Positions 17,006-26,717 are shown, numbered from the stretch's first letter. The stretch is DNA of 64,000 nt from Flavobacterium sp. 9 (GCF_002754195.1 NZ_PEEU01000001.1:2666001-2730000), one strand, 5' to 3'. Program-made: numbers and translations. The notes: generated from the letters alone by a model not told the origin.

Positions 17006-17575
17006 CTAAAAAGTATATATTTTTTGAGGTGTAATACAATAATCCAATTTTACATCAGATTCAAAAACATCTTCGATTTGATCTTCGGATTCAAAAAAGG
17101 AAAGACCAATTTTGATGGTTTCAGGTTTACATTCGGATAGAAATTTATCATAAAAACCTTTTCCGTAACCAACTCTGTTTCCTAAAATATCAAAAGCCAA
17201 AAGCGGAACAAAAACCACATCGATAGTTTCTGATGGAACTGGCAAACCATTTACAGGTTCGGGAATATTGTATTCGTTTTTCTTTATTTTAGTACTATCA
17301 GTCAATAAAAAATGAGACATTCCGCGGGTTTCAAAATCACTTTTAGAAACCACAATTTCTTTGTCTTTTCCGGATAATAAATGTAAAATGTATTCGGTAT
17401 TTACTTCTTTTTGTTCTTCGATAGGTAGAAAAACATGGTAATACGTTTTATCCCAAATAGGCAACCCAATTAAATTATTGGCTATAGCCAAACTCTTTTC
17501 TTCGATATCATTTTCAGAAAGTTGTTTTCGAAGAGTTTTATAGTGTAGTCGTAATTCTTTTTTATTCGTCGGCAT
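17006..17575 (-). CDS. 5-formyltetrahydrofolate cyclo-ligase
   Basis: Converts 5-formyl-THF to 5,10-methenyl-THF with ATP, in one-carbon metabolism. The ATG at 17575 gives 189 residues starting MPTNKKELRLHYKTLRKQLS, which fits the usual N-terminus; a longer reading from 17626 adds 17 residues that belong to the overlapping upstream gene. Recognisable parts are the KSLAIANNLIGLPIW-like helix and the C-terminal VPLLAFDILGNRVGYGKGFYDKFL, which carries the glycine-rich phosphate-binding loop (split: VPLLAFD, GYGKGFYD). It overlaps the upstream gene by 14 bases, implying coupling. Confidence 0.92.
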   Translation of the reverse strand: MPTNKKELRLHYKTLRKQLSENDIEEKSLAIANNLIGLPIWDKTYYHVFLPIEEQKEVNTEYILHLLSGKDKEIVVSKSDFETRGMSHFLLTDSTKIKKNEYNIPEPVNGLPVPSETIDVVFVPLLAFDILGNRVGYGKGFYDKFLSECKPETIKIGLSFFESEDQIEDVFESDVKLDYCITPQKIYTF

Positions 17576-18542
17576 TATCGAGGCTATTTTTAGACATATG
17601 ATAAATCGCATCACCTTCGTACACAATTGGCGAATGATTAGCGTTGATCACAAATCCGTCGTGAGGTGCTTTTACTTTTTGTTCAAATTTACCAAACGGA
17701 TCTGTTATAATTGCCAAAATAGTTCCTTTGGTCACAAAACGTCCAATTCTATTGTAATCATGCAATAAACCGGAACATTTTGCACGCAGCCAAACAGAAT
17801 TTTTAATATATATCGAAGGATCTTCTGCTTCTTCAACGATATGTTTTGGATCAAGCATTTTTAGATAATTCAATAAACGCTTCACTCCCATCACACCTTC
17901 ATTTGCAACTAAATCATTAATGTCCAATGATTTTCCACCTTCAAAAAGAAGCATTTTCACATTTGCTTTTTCGCAGGTATTTCTAAAAGAACCACCAATA
18001 TTTTTAGAATAAAGTGTAAACGGCGCATTAAAAACATCTGCCAGAAGTTTCAATTCGGGATTATTTTCTGTGATTCTTATTTGTGGCGCATTAAATCGGC
18101 TGGCTCCTCCGGCATGAAAATCGACAGCATAATCTATAATTGGCAAAACCTGCGCAACAATATGATAGGCAAATCTACTCGCCAAAGAACCTTTTTTGCT
18201 TCCCGGAAAAACACGATTTAAATCTCTTCCGTCAGGAAACTCGCGTGATTTATTGACGAAACCGTACATATTGATAATCGGAATACAAATAATAGTTCCT
18301 CTTGCCGGACGATTAATTTTTTTGCTGATGATCTGTCTGACGATTTCGACTCCGTTAATTTCGTCGCCATGAATTCCGGCGGAGAATAAAACTACCGGAC
18401 CTTCAATTTTTGAGCGGCGTACAATAACCGGAATATTAAGTTTTGTAGTGGTGTGCAAACGAGCAATTTCGACGTTTATCGTTTTGCTTTCTCCGGGCAA
18501 AATGGCTTCGTCAAAAATAACCAGGGGCGTATTATTTTTCAT
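17562..18542 (-). CDS. succinylglutamate desuccinylase/aspartoacylase family hydrolase
   Basis: A 326-residue zinc-dependent acylase or carboxypeptidase-like enzyme. Zinc ligands are visible in SAGIHGDEINGVE (His and Glu) and in DYAVDFHAGG (His); DGRDLNRVFPG supplies the substrate-binding Arg-Asp-Leu-Asn-Arg block. The family removes acyl or amino-acid groups from small substrates; in Bacteroidota this type commonly neighbours RimK-like ligases, but none is seen here. The protein is cytoplasmic. It forms a two-gene unit with the formyl-THF cyclo-ligase downstream. The natural substrate is unknown. Confidence 0.87.
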   Translation of the reverse strand: MKNNTPLVIFDEAILPGESKTINVEIARLHTTTKLNIPVIVRRSKIEGPVVLFSAGIHGDEINGVEIVRQIISKKINRPARGTIICIPIINMYGFVNKSREFPDGRDLNRVFPGSKKGSLASRFAYHIVAQVLPIIDYAVDFHAGGASRFNAPQIRITENNPELKLLADVFNAPFTLYSKNIGGSFRNTCEKANVKMLLFEGGKSLDINDLVANEGVMGVKRLLNYLKMLDPKHIVEEAEDPSIYIKNSVWLRAKCSGLLHDYNRIGRFVTKGTILAIITDPFGKFEQKVKAPHDGFVINANHSPIVYEGDAIYHMSKNSLDNADE

Positions 18543-18678
18543 ATGGAATTATAAAATCTAAATATAGAAATTATTCTTTGGATTTCGTAAATTTGAAACT
18601 AAATCAATGTTAAGCTTTTTACAGAAATCGGAATGGTTTTTGAAAACGCTTTTCAGTTATCTTCAGAAACAAAACAGA

Positions 18679-20472
18679 ATGCAAAAACCGTCCTTAGATC
18701 TTCAAATCCAAACCTTGCCGGACAATCCCGGTGTGTATCAATATTATGATAAAGACGGGAAGATCTTATATGTTGGAAAAGCGAAAAATCTTAAAAAAAG
18801 AGTTTCTTCTTATTTCAATAAAATTCACGATACTGCCAAAACGAATGTTCTGGTAAAAAAAATTGTGACCATAAAACACATCGTCGTTCCTACCGAAACC
18901 GATGCACTTTTATTAGAAAACAATTTAATCAAAACTTTACAGCCACGCTATAATGTATTGTTGCGCGATGACAAAAGTTATCCTTGGATTTGCATCAAAA
19001 AAGAACCTTTTTCGAGAATATTTTCTACCCGAAGAATGGTCAAAGATGGTTCTGAATATTTTGGACCTTATACAAGTTTCAAAACTGTACATACAATTTT
19101 AGAGTTAATCAAAGAATTGTATCCGCTTAGAACTTGCAATTATGATTTAAGTAAATCAAATATAGATTCAGGCAAGTTCAAAGTTTGTCTGGAATATCAT
19201 ATTGGCAATTGCAAAGGTCCATGCGAAGGCTTTGAGTCTCTGGAAGATTATCAAAAACAAGTCGATGCGATTCGCGAGATTCTGAAAGGAAATTTCAAGG
19301 AAAGCATGAAAGACTTCAAGCGTTTAATGACAAAATATGCGCAGAATTTACAATTTGAAGAAGCTCAAAAAATCAAAGAAAAAATCGAAGTTCTTGAAAA
19401 TTATCAGTCAAGATCTACGATTGTAAATCCGAAGATTACCAATATTGATGTTTTCTCGATTGTCTCTGATGAAAGTGCGGCTTATGTAAACTTCCTGCAA
19501 ATATCACACGGATCAATTATTCGTTCGCATACTTTAGAAATGAAGAAAAAACTGGACGAGACTGACGAAGAGCTTTTAGAATTGGCAATTATAGAACTTC
19601 GCGAGCGTTTTCAGTTATTATCAAAAGAAATAATTGTTCCGTTTGAAATTGATTTGGGCGAAAACATCAAAACAACCGTTCCTCAACTCGGAGATAAAAA
19701 ACAGATATTAGATTTATCGATTCGAAATGCTAAGTTTTACCGAATCGAACAACTCAAACAATTGCAAATTGTAGATCCTGATCGACACACGAATCGAATC
19801 ATGGCGCAAATGCAAAAAGATTTGCGTTTACATGTTGAACCGCGACATATCGAATGTTTTGATAACTCGAATATTCAGGGAACAAATCCGGTTGCGGCTT
19901 GTGTGGTTTTTAAAGACGGAAAAGCAAGCAAAAAAGATTATCGTCATTTTAATGTAAAAACCGTTGAAGGTCCGGACGATTTTGCTTCGATGACCGAAAT
20001 CGTGTATCGCCGTTACAAAAGATTATTAGACGAAAATCAACCTCTTCCGCAATTGATTATTATCGACGGTGGAAAAGGGCAATTATCTGCTGCTTTAAAA
20101 AGTATCGATGAATTAGGTTTACGCGGAAAAATTGCGATTATTGGAATTGCAAAACGACTCGAAGAACTTTTTTATCCCGGAGATTCTATCCCGTTATATT
20201 TGGATAAAAAATCGGAAACATTAAAGGTAATTCAGCAATTGCGAAATGAAGCGCACCGTTTTGGAATCACCTTTCATCGCGACAAACGTAGCAAAGCTGC
20301 CTTGAACTCGTCTGTAGAAAGTATACCGGGAATTGGAGAAAAAACCATGCTAACGTTAATACAACATTTCAAAAGTGTTAAAAGATTGAAACTAGCATCA
20401 GAAAAAGAAATTTCGGATGTAATTGGAGTATCAAAAGCCAAAAAAATTGTCGACTTTTACAAAACCAACTAG
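18679..20472 (+). CDS. uvrC: excinuclease ABC subunit C
   Basis: Makes the dual incisions in nucleotide-excision repair with UvrA and UvrB. The N-terminal GIY-YIG nuclease is clear: NPGVYQYYDKDGKILYVGKA, then KKRVSSYF. It is followed by a UvrB-binding UVR helix (FEEAQKIKEKIEVLENYQ), the UvrC RNase H-like nuclease (ECFDNSNIQGTNPVAACVVF; IIDGGKGQ) and a C-terminal helix-hairpin-helix (SIPGIGEKTM). I place the start at the ATG at 18679 (MQKPSLDLQIQ, 598 residues); the in-frame ATG at 18607 would add 24 residues not expected in the family. Confidence 0.95.
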   Translation: MQKPSLDLQIQTLPDNPGVYQYYDKDGKILYVGKAKNLKKRVSSYFNKIHDTAKTNVLVKKIVTIKHIVVPTETDALLLENNLIKTLQPRYNVLLRDDKSYPWICIKKEPFSRIFSTRRMVKDGSEYFGPYTSFKTVHTILELIKELYPLRTCNYDLSKSNIDSGKFKVCLEYHIGNCKGPCEGFESLEDYQKQVDAIREILKGNFKESMKDFKRLMTKYAQNLQFEEAQKIKEKIEVLENYQSRSTIVNPKITNIDVFSIVSDESAAYVNFLQISHGSIIRSHTLEMKKKLDETDEELLELAIIELRERFQLLSKEIIVPFEIDLGENIKTTVPQLGDKKQILDLSIRNAKFYRIEQLKQLQIVDPDRHTNRIMAQMQKDLRLHVEPRHIECFDNSNIQGTNPVAACVVFKDGKASKKDYRHFNVKTVEGPDDFASMTEIVYRRYKRLLDENQPLPQLIIIDGGKGQLSAALKSIDELGLRGKIAIIGIAKRLEELFYPGDSIPLYLDKKSETLKVIQQLRNEAHRFGITFHRDKRSKAALNSSVESIPGIGEKTMLTLIQHFKSVKRLKLASEKEISDVIGVSKAKKIVDFYKTN

Positions 20473-20477
20473 CTATT

Positions 20478-22835
20478 ATGCGCCTAATCCAGCTGTTCAT
20501 TACAAATACTCGGTCAAAACGATTTTTTTCTACTCCAATAAAAGGAGCTTCTAAAGTCGCTCTTTTTTTGCAGGAAAAAATATCGTTTTGTCACTCGCCA
20601 TTTTCCATTTCCATCTGGGGCGTGACGGCGGTTTTTTCAGCGCTTTTATTATTCAGCACACAAAATACTTTTTCACAAGATAAAAAACAAGACAGTATTA
20701 AAAGACCAAAAATCGGATTGGTTTTAAGTGGCGGAGGCGCAAAAGGATTTGCACATATTGGTGTTCTGAAAGTTCTGGAAGAAGCCGGAATCAAAATCGA
20801 TTATATTGGCGGAACCAGTATGGGATCTGTAATTGGCGGACTTTATGCTTCTGGTTATAATGCTTCGCAAATTGATTCTATTTTCAAAAAAACCAATTTC
20901 GACGAATTAATAAACGATTATATTCCGCGTTCGTCTAAAAACTTTTACGGTAAAAAAAATGATGAATTGTACGCAATCGTTTTGCCGTTTAGTAATTTTA
21001 AAGTTGGAATTCCCGAAGCACTTTCTAAAGGAATGTACAATTATAATTTATTGAGTAGTTTAACTCGAAATGTGCGTCATGTTCGCGATTTTAATAAACT
21101 CCCAACTCCGTTTTTATGTATTGGAACCAATATTGAAACCGGCGAAGAAGTTTTACTGAATAAAGGAAATCTTGTTCAGGCAATGATGGCGAGTGCGGCA
21201 TTTCCGTCGTTATTTACTCCGGTCGAAATTGATGGAAACTTATTAGTCGATGGAGGCGTTGTCAACAATTATCCTATAAAAGAAGTACGCAATCTTGGCG
21301 CTGATATAATTATTGGCGTTGATGTTCAGGACGATTTAATGAATCGTAAAAATCTTAAAAACGCTACCCGAATTCTGGTTCAAATTACCAATCTACAATC
21401 GATTGATAAAATGAAAAGCAAAATAAAAGACACTGATATTTACATCAAGCCGGATATTCGGGATTATGGAGTAATCTCTTTTGACAAAGGCGAAGAAATC
21501 ATCCGAAAAGGTGAAGAAGCTGCTTTTGCCGTTTATGAAAAAATTAAATCATTGGTCAATGAAGATAATTTCTACAAAAAACCAAAGCTAAAAATTAGCT
21601 CTGACACACTTGAAATTAATAAAATAAACAGTGATAAATTAGACAATTATACCAAAGAATACATCAATGGTAAATTGCGTTTCAAACCCGGAAGCACCAT
21701 AACTTATGACGATTTAAAAGCGGGAATCAATAATATAAATGCAACTCAAAACTTTAGTACAATTTCATATTGCCTTCAACCGGATGGTAATAATGACGAT
21801 CTTGATCTTGTATTGAAAGAAAATCCAACGCAAACTTTTTTAAAACTTGGATTGCATTATGATGGTCTTTACAAAAGTGGAATTCTACTGAATCTTACGC
21901 ATAAAAAAACATTCTTAAAAAATGATATTACTTCGCTTGACATTATTTTAGGAGATAATTTTAGATATGATTTGAACTATTATGTCGAAAATGGTTTCAA
22001 TATCAGCTTTGGATTCCGATCTCGATTGAATCAGTTTAACCGAAATGTTACGACGAGTATTAGCAATTTAACCGGAGCAAATCCAAATCTTAATCTAATA
22101 AATGTTGACTTTCTTGATTTGACGAATCAGGCATATTTTCAAACCATTTTTGTACAAAAATTTTTAATGGGCGGAGGAGTTGAATACAAATATTTAAAGA
22201 TAAACTCTCCTACTCTTTCCAATGCAGAAAACATTATTGATAAGAGTAATTATTTTAGCGTCTTTGGATATTTAAAATATGATTCTTTCGATAAAAAAAC
22301 CTTTCCGCACTCGGGATTATATTTCTCTACGGATTTACAAACCTATTTAGCATCATCAGATTATACCAAAAATTTCAAACCTTTCTCTATTGCCAAAGCC
22401 GAAATTGCCCTTGCAAAAACATTATTCAGAAGAGCTACAATTAAAATTGGTGCAGATGCCGGATTTAATATTGGTAGTGACAGCGTACCTTTCTTCGATT
22501 TTATATTGGGTGGTTACGGTTACAACAAAATCAATAATTTCAATTATTTCTATGGATATGATTTCTTAAGTATTGCAGGAAACAGTTTCATAAAAACTGA
22601 TATTACTTTAGATTATGAAATTTTCAAAAAGAATCACGTTAACCTTTCTGCCAATTTTGCCAACTTAGGCGATGATATTTTTACCACGGTAGATTGGGTT
22701 TCAATGCCCAAATATTCTGGTTATACTGTAGGTTACGGATTAGAAACTATTATTGGCCCAATCGAAGTTAAGCAATCGTGGTCGCCGGAACTTTCAAAAA
22801 GTTTTACGTGGTTTAGTATCGGGTTTTCATTTTAA
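20478..22835 (+). CDS. patatin-like phospholipase fused to a BamA-type beta-barrel
   Basis: A 785-residue outer-membrane protein. The patatin domain (about 75-290) has the oxyanion loop GLVLSGGGAKGFAHIGVL, the nucleophile elbow GGTSMGS (GxSxG) and the Asp of the dyad in DGGVVNNYP. A POTRA-like segment follows (about 370-460), then a C-terminal 16-strand-type Omp85 barrel ending in WFSIGFSF. The layout matches the PlpD class (type Vd autotransporter-like). Family members cleave phospholipids. The N-terminus is unusual: about 45 residues precede a signal-like segment (VFSALLLFSTQNTFSQ), so the true start may lie later, perhaps at a non-ATG codon. Confidence 0.87.
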   Translation: MRLIQLFITNTRSKRFFSTPIKGASKVALFLQEKISFCHSPFSISIWGVTAVFSALLLFSTQNTFSQDKKQDSIKRPKIGLVLSGGGAKGFAHIGVLKVLEEAGIKIDYIGGTSMGSVIGGLYASGYNASQIDSIFKKTNFDELINDYIPRSSKNFYGKKNDELYAIVLPFSNFKVGIPEALSKGMYNYNLLSSLTRNVRHVRDFNKLPTPFLCIGTNIETGEEVLLNKGNLVQAMMASAAFPSLFTPVEIDGNLLVDGGVVNNYPIKEVRNLGADIIIGVDVQDDLMNRKNLKNATRILVQITNLQSIDKMKSKIKDTDIYIKPDIRDYGVISFDKGEEIIRKGEEAAFAVYEKIKSLVNEDNFYKKPKLKISSDTLEINKINSDKLDNYTKEYINGKLRFKPGSTITYDDLKAGINNINATQNFSTISYCLQPDGNNDDLDLVLKENPTQTFLKLGLHYDGLYKSGILLNLTHKKTFLKNDITSLDIILGDNFRYDLNYYVENGFNISFGFRSRLNQFNRNVTTSISNLTGANPNLNLINVDFLDLTNQAYFQTIFVQKFLMGGGVEYKYLKINSPTLSNAENIIDKSNYFSVFGYLKYDSFDKKTFPHSGLYFSTDLQTYLASSDYTKNFKPFSIAKAEIALAKTLFRRATIKIGADAGFNIGSDSVPFFDFILGGYGYNKINNFNYFYGYDFLSIAGNSFIKTDITLDYEIFKKNHVNLSANFANLGDDIFTTVDWVSMPKYSGYTVGYGLETIIGPIEVKQSWSPELSKSFTWFSIGFSF

Positions 22836-23152
22836 TACTCTTTTAACTAATAGTGCAATAAAAACCTACTATTTTTATACTCTGTAAAATTTATATCAAA
22901 AAAAATTGAAATATGTTAGGTTTATAAATGATATAATTTATAATTTTACTCAATAAAAATTACGACATTTGTTATAATGAAAACAAAATGGACAGGTTTA
23001 TTAGAATATCTTCAATTCCTCATCAAGAGAAATCCTGAGTGAAGCTATCGAATTGAGATGATTAGGCAATTTTAAGAATTGAACTAATTATCTGTTCACA
23101 CAATTCAAATTTTTCGAATTATCTAATTTACAAATTATCTAATAGAAAAGCC
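22836..23152. other. 317-base leader region upstream of homogentisate dioxygenase
   Basis: AT-rich, with no recognisable RNA structure. A 21-codon ORF (22977-23042, start MKTKWTGLLEY) ends well before the dioxygenase; it has no feature of an attenuator peptide and is not annotated as a gene. The promoter of the downstream gene is presumably here. Confidence 0.5.
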
Positions 23153-24310
23153 ATGCCATTATATCATAAACTTGGAGATTTCCCTCAAAAAAGACACACC
23201 CAATTCGAAAAACCAAACGGAGGTTTCTACTACGAACAATTATTTGGAACCGAAGGTTTTCACGGACATTCGTCACTTTCTTATCATGTTCACAGACCAA
23301 CGCAGGTTAAGGAAATTTTAAACTCCTATTCGGTTGAACCAAAAATTGCAATCGGAAAAAATATAAAATCATTACTTTTTAAAGGTTTTGAATTAAAACC
23401 TGAAAATGATTTTCTGGACAGCCGCAAACCAATGTTAGTCAACAAAGATTGCATTATAGGATTGGCAGCTCCAAAAGAATCTCTTAGAAATTATTTCTAC
23501 AAAAATGCCGATGCCGATGAAATGCTTTTCATCCATAAAGGAAAAGGAAAATTAAGAACCATGCTCGGGAATATTCCATTTGAATATGGTGATTACTTAA
23601 TTATTCCAAGAGGCATTATTTACCAAATAGAATTTGAAACCGAGGAAAATCGTCTTTTTTATGTCGAGTCTTATTCTCCTTTTTATACTCCAAAACGTTA
23701 TAAAAACCAATCAGGTCAACATTTAGAACATTCGCCATTTTGCGAACGTGATTTTATTTTGCCAAACGAATTGGAAACCCATGACGAAAAAGGTGATTTT
23801 TTAATCAAAATCAAAAAAGAAGGAATGATTCACGAAGTCGTTTATGCTACACATCCTTTTGACGTTGTGGGTTGGGACGGTTACAATTTTCCATATGGAT
23901 TTTCGATTCATAATTTCGAACCAATAACGGGACGTGTTCACCAACCGCCTCCGGTACATCAAACTTTCGAAACGGCAACTTTTGTCGTTTGTTCATTCTG
24001 CCCTAGACTTTACGATTATCACCCGAAAGCAATTCCGGCGCCATACAATCACAGCAATATAGATTCTGACGAAGTATTATATTATGTTGATGGCGATTTT
24101 ATGAGTCGTAATAATATAGAGCAAGGTCACATCACTTTACACCCAAAAGGAATTCCGCATGGTCCAGCACCAGGCGCAATGGAACGTAGTATTGGTCATA
24201 AAGAAACTCATGAATTAGCCGTTATGGTTGATACTTTCCGCCCATTAATGGTTACGGAAGAAGCAATGGGACTTGACGATGGTCAGTATTATAAATCTTG
24301 GACTGAGTAA
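23153..24310 (+). CDS. hmgA: homogentisate 1,2-dioxygenase
   Basis: Opens the ring of homogentisate to maleylacetoacetate with O2 and Fe(II), in tyrosine and phenylalanine breakdown. The 385-residue protein begins MPLYHKLGDFPQKRHTQF, as is usual for Bacteroidota members. It contains the cupin strands VVGWDGYNFPYGFSIHNFEP (as WDGYNFPYGFSI) and the C-terminal block HPKGIPHGPAPGAMERS followed by HKETHELAVMVDTF, holding candidate His and Glu iron ligands. The neighbouring 4-hydroxyphenylpyruvate dioxygenase makes its substrate, which supports the call. No fumarylacetoacetase or isomerase gene is adjacent. Confidence 0.93.
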   Translation: MPLYHKLGDFPQKRHTQFEKPNGGFYYEQLFGTEGFHGHSSLSYHVHRPTQVKEILNSYSVEPKIAIGKNIKSLLFKGFELKPENDFLDSRKPMLVNKDCIIGLAAPKESLRNYFYKNADADEMLFIHKGKGKLRTMLGNIPFEYGDYLIIPRGIIYQIEFETEENRLFYVESYSPFYTPKRYKNQSGQHLEHSPFCERDFILPNELETHDEKGDFLIKIKKEGMIHEVVYATHPFDVVGWDGYNFPYGFSIHNFEPITGRVHQPPPVHQTFETATFVVCSFCPRLYDYHPKAIPAPYNHSNIDSDEVLYYVDGDFMSRNNIEQGHITLHPKGIPHGPAPGAMERSIGHKETHELAVMVDTFRPLMVTEEAMGLDDGQYYKSWTE

Positions 24311-24314
24311 TTTC

Positions 24315-24416
24315 ACTTTCGATCTAACAGCAAAGTTCGCAAGGATTTTACGCAAAGATCGCCATGAATAACTTTGCGAACCTTGCGATTTGCCTTTGCG
24401 TACTTTGCGGTTAAAA
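24315..24416. repeat. intergenic GCAAAG-rich palindrome
   Basis: The gap between the two dioxygenase genes holds repeated (C)GCAAAG, TTCGCAAGG and their complements CTTTGCG and CCTTGCG in both orientations. It can fold into a long imperfect hairpin. A similar word (CGCAAAGT) occurs at 14099-14106. No T-run marks it as a terminator. Confidence 0.55.
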
Positions 24417-24486
24417 AAAAATCAAATCTTAAAACAACATTTCGACAAATCAAATAAACGATTTACCGATTAAACAAATAAACATC

Positions 24487-25647
24487 ATGTCAAAAGAAGT
24501 AAAATCAGTAGAATACGGATTAGAAAAAATCTTTGAAGGAGCACAAGATTTCCTTCCATTATTAGGAACAGATTATGTAGAATTCTATGTAGGAAACGCA
24601 AAACAATCTGCACATTATTACAAAACAGCTTTCGGATATCAGTCATTAGCTTACGCCGGATTAGAAACCGGAGTTAAAGACAAAGCATCTTATGTTTTGA
24701 AACAAGATAAAATCAGAATCGTTTTAACTACACCATTAACACAAGATTCTCCAATTCATGCGCATCTTCAAAAACACGGTGACGGAGTAAAAGTTGCTGC
24801 ACTTTGGGTTGAAGACGCCAGAAGCGCTTACGAAGAAACGATGAAACGTGGAGCTCGTTCGTTCATGGAACCAACTGTAGAATCAGATGAATTTGGAGAA
24901 GTAGTTCGTTCCGGAATTTACACTTACGGAGAAACTGTTCATATTTTTGTAGAAAGAAAAAACTACAACGGTGTTTTCTTACCAGGTTACAAAGAATGGA
25001 AATCTGACTATAATCCAGCACCAACAGGATTAAAATATATTGATCACATGGTTGGAAATGTGGGTTGGAATGAAATGAATACTTGGGTAAAATTCTACGA
25101 AGAAGTTATGGGATTTGTAAATTTCCTATCATTCGATGACAAACAAATCAACACTGAATATTCGGCTTTGATGAGTAAAGTAATGTCAAACGGAAACGGA
25201 AGAATTAAATTTCCAATCAACGAACCAGCCGAAGGAAAGAAAAAATCACAAATCGAAGAATATTTAGATTTCTACGGTGGACCTGGAATTCAGCACATTG
25301 CTATTGCAACAGATGATATTATCAAAACAGTTTCTGACTTAAAATCTCGTGGAGTTGAGTTTTTATCTGCTCCGCCTCATACTTATTATCAGGCAATCCC
25401 AGAAAGATTAGGCGTTCACATGGATATGATGAAAGAAGATTTGAACGAAATTGAGAAACTTGCCATCATGGTCGATGCAGACGAAGATGGATATTTATTA
25501 CAGATATTTACTAAGCCAGTTCAGGACAGACCAACGCTATTTTTCGAAATTATTCAAAGAATGGGAGCAAAAGGATTCGGTGCAGGGAACTTTAAAGCCC
25601 TTTTTGAGTCGATTGAGAGAGAACAAGAATTGAGAGGAACATTGTAA
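24487..25647 (+). CDS. hppD: 4-hydroxyphenylpyruvate dioxygenase
   Basis: Converts 4-hydroxyphenylpyruvate and O2 to homogentisate and CO2, upstream of homogentisate dioxygenase. The 386-residue protein has two vicinal-oxygen-chelate halves. The iron ligands are visible: His187 in YIDHMVGNV, His270 in GIQHIAIAT and Glu354 in LFFEIIQRMGAKGFGAGNF. The N-terminal half (DYVEFYVGNAKQSAHYYKTA) is the usual non-catalytic repeat. The gene order hmgA-hppD on one strand with a 176-base gap suggests a shared catabolic unit. Confidence 0.96.
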   Translation: MSKEVKSVEYGLEKIFEGAQDFLPLLGTDYVEFYVGNAKQSAHYYKTAFGYQSLAYAGLETGVKDKASYVLKQDKIRIVLTTPLTQDSPIHAHLQKHGDGVKVAALWVEDARSAYEETMKRGARSFMEPTVESDEFGEVVRSGIYTYGETVHIFVERKNYNGVFLPGYKEWKSDYNPAPTGLKYIDHMVGNVGWNEMNTWVKFYEEVMGFVNFLSFDDKQINTEYSALMSKVMSNGNGRIKFPINEPAEGKKKSQIEEYLDFYGGPGIQHIAIATDDIIKTVSDLKSRGVEFLSAPPHTYYQAIPERLGVHMDMMKEDLNEIEKLAIMVDADEDGYLLQIFTKPVQDRPTLFFEIIQRMGAKGFGAGNFKALFESIEREQELRGTL

Positions 25648-25756
25648 AAACGCAAAATTTTTACATTATACAGAGGAATTCTCTGAAAAAGCATGCTTTT
25701 TATGCAAATGTTATGTTAAACTTACCTTTTACTATATCTTTATTGAACTTTCTGTA

Positions 25757-25880
25757 TATCTTTGCACTCGCAAATCAAGAAGGGGTGGTTTCCTTCTGAA
25801 TTGATATAAATTTCATAATTTATAGTTTTTTGGTTAGTTAATAGCATAAAAACTCAGTCATTCCTTGACTGAGTTTTTTT
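25757..25880 (+). ncRNA. candidate small RNA with intrinsic terminator
   Basis: A good -7 element (TATCTTTG, 25757-25764) is followed by about 110 gene-free bases ending in a perfect 13-bp terminator stem (25848-25860 with 25866-25878) and a T-run. A second small hairpin, AGAAGG...CCTTCT (25779-25796), lies near the expected 5' end. No ORF with a plausible start is present. The -33 box is poor. It may be a free sRNA or a terminated leader of the DUF3108 gene (riboswitch or attenuator). I recognise no known RNA family. Confidence 0.5.
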
Positions 25881-25882
25881 GT
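25848..25882 (+). terminator. intrinsic terminator of the candidate small RNA
   Basis: AAAAACTCAGTCA - TTCCT - TGACTGAGTTTTT followed by further Ts. The stem is perfect and strong. It lies 65 bases before the DUF3108 start at 25947, so a separate promoter or read-through is needed for that gene. Confidence 0.85.
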
Positions 25883-25946
25883 TTTGGTACATTTGGAATA
25901 GAATTTGCATTTATTTACCTTTATAATGAAATGTAAAAATTGTACT

Positions 25947-26717
25947 ATGAAAAAGCTCATCCTCATCATATTAATTCTAACGACACTTTCCTTCGACACC
26001 TACAAAGAAGATGCTTTTGGCACGGGAGAATATTTTAAATTCAGAATTCATTACGGAATCATAAATGCCGGATATGCAACTCTCGAAATAAAAGACGCTA
26101 CCATAAACAATAAAAAAGTCCATCATGCTGTAGGTAAAGGATATACAACCGGAATGTCAAAATTATTTTTTAAAGTAGAAGATCTTTACGAAAGTTATTT
26201 TGACAAAGAAAACGGAGCTCCTTATCGCTACGTAAGAAAAATCGACGAAGGCGGTTATACTAAAAACCAAGAAGGTTTTTTTAATCAGGCCGAAAACAGA
26301 GTTTTGGTAAAAGACTACAAACGAAATACCGAAAAAACCATTGTCATTACTGATAATGTGCAAGATATCGTTTCTTCATTTTACTATTTGAGAAACCATC
26401 CAAATATTGACAAATTAAAATCTGGCGAAGCGATTACAATCGACATGTTTTTTGACGACGAAATCACAAAATTTAAGTTAAAATATGTAGGCCGTCAAGA
26501 TATTACGACTAAATTTGGCACCGTTTCTACAATGGTCTTCAAACCACTTGTACAAACCGGAAGAGTCTTTAAAGAAAAAGAAAGTTTAACGCTCTGGATA
26601 ACAGACGACGACAACAAAGTTCCAATTAGAATCAAAGCAGATCTTGCCGTAGGATCACTAAAAGCAGATCTTGACGAATATAAAGGATTAAAAAATCCAT
26701 TTAAAGTAAAAAAATAA
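25947..26717 (+). CDS. DUF3108 domain exported protein
   Basis: A 256-residue protein with an N-terminal hydrophobic signal segment (MKKLILIILILTTLSF) and no lipobox. The DUF3108 pattern is clear: GEYFKFRIHYGIINAGYATL, GYTTGMSKLFFKVEDLYESY and the C-terminal LTLWITDDDNKVPIRI. Members are beta-rich periplasmic proteins of unknown function. The ATG at 25947 fits the signal peptide; ATG 25926 and TTG 25905 are possible but add a cysteine-containing extension. Its stop overlaps the tryptophan 2,3-dioxygenase start by one base (TAATG), so the two are translationally coupled. Confidence 0.85.
   Translation: MKKLILIILILTTLSFDTYKEDAFGTGEYFKFRIHYGIINAGYATLEIKDATINNKKVHHAVGKGYTTGMSKLFFKVEDLYESYFDKENGAPYRYVRKIDEGGYTKNQEGFFNQAENRVLVKDYKRNTEKTIVITDNVQDIVSSFYYLRNHPNIDKLKSGEAITIDMFFDDEITKFKLKYVGRQDITTKFGTVSTMVFKPLVQTGRVFKEKESLTLWITDDDNKVPIRIKADLAVGSLKADLDEYKGLKNPFKVKK

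Noticed and set aside
22977..23042. 21-codon ORF before homogentisate dioxygenase as a leader peptide
   Set aside because: No run of regulatory codons, no attenuator stem and no terminator after it; a chance ORF is likelier.
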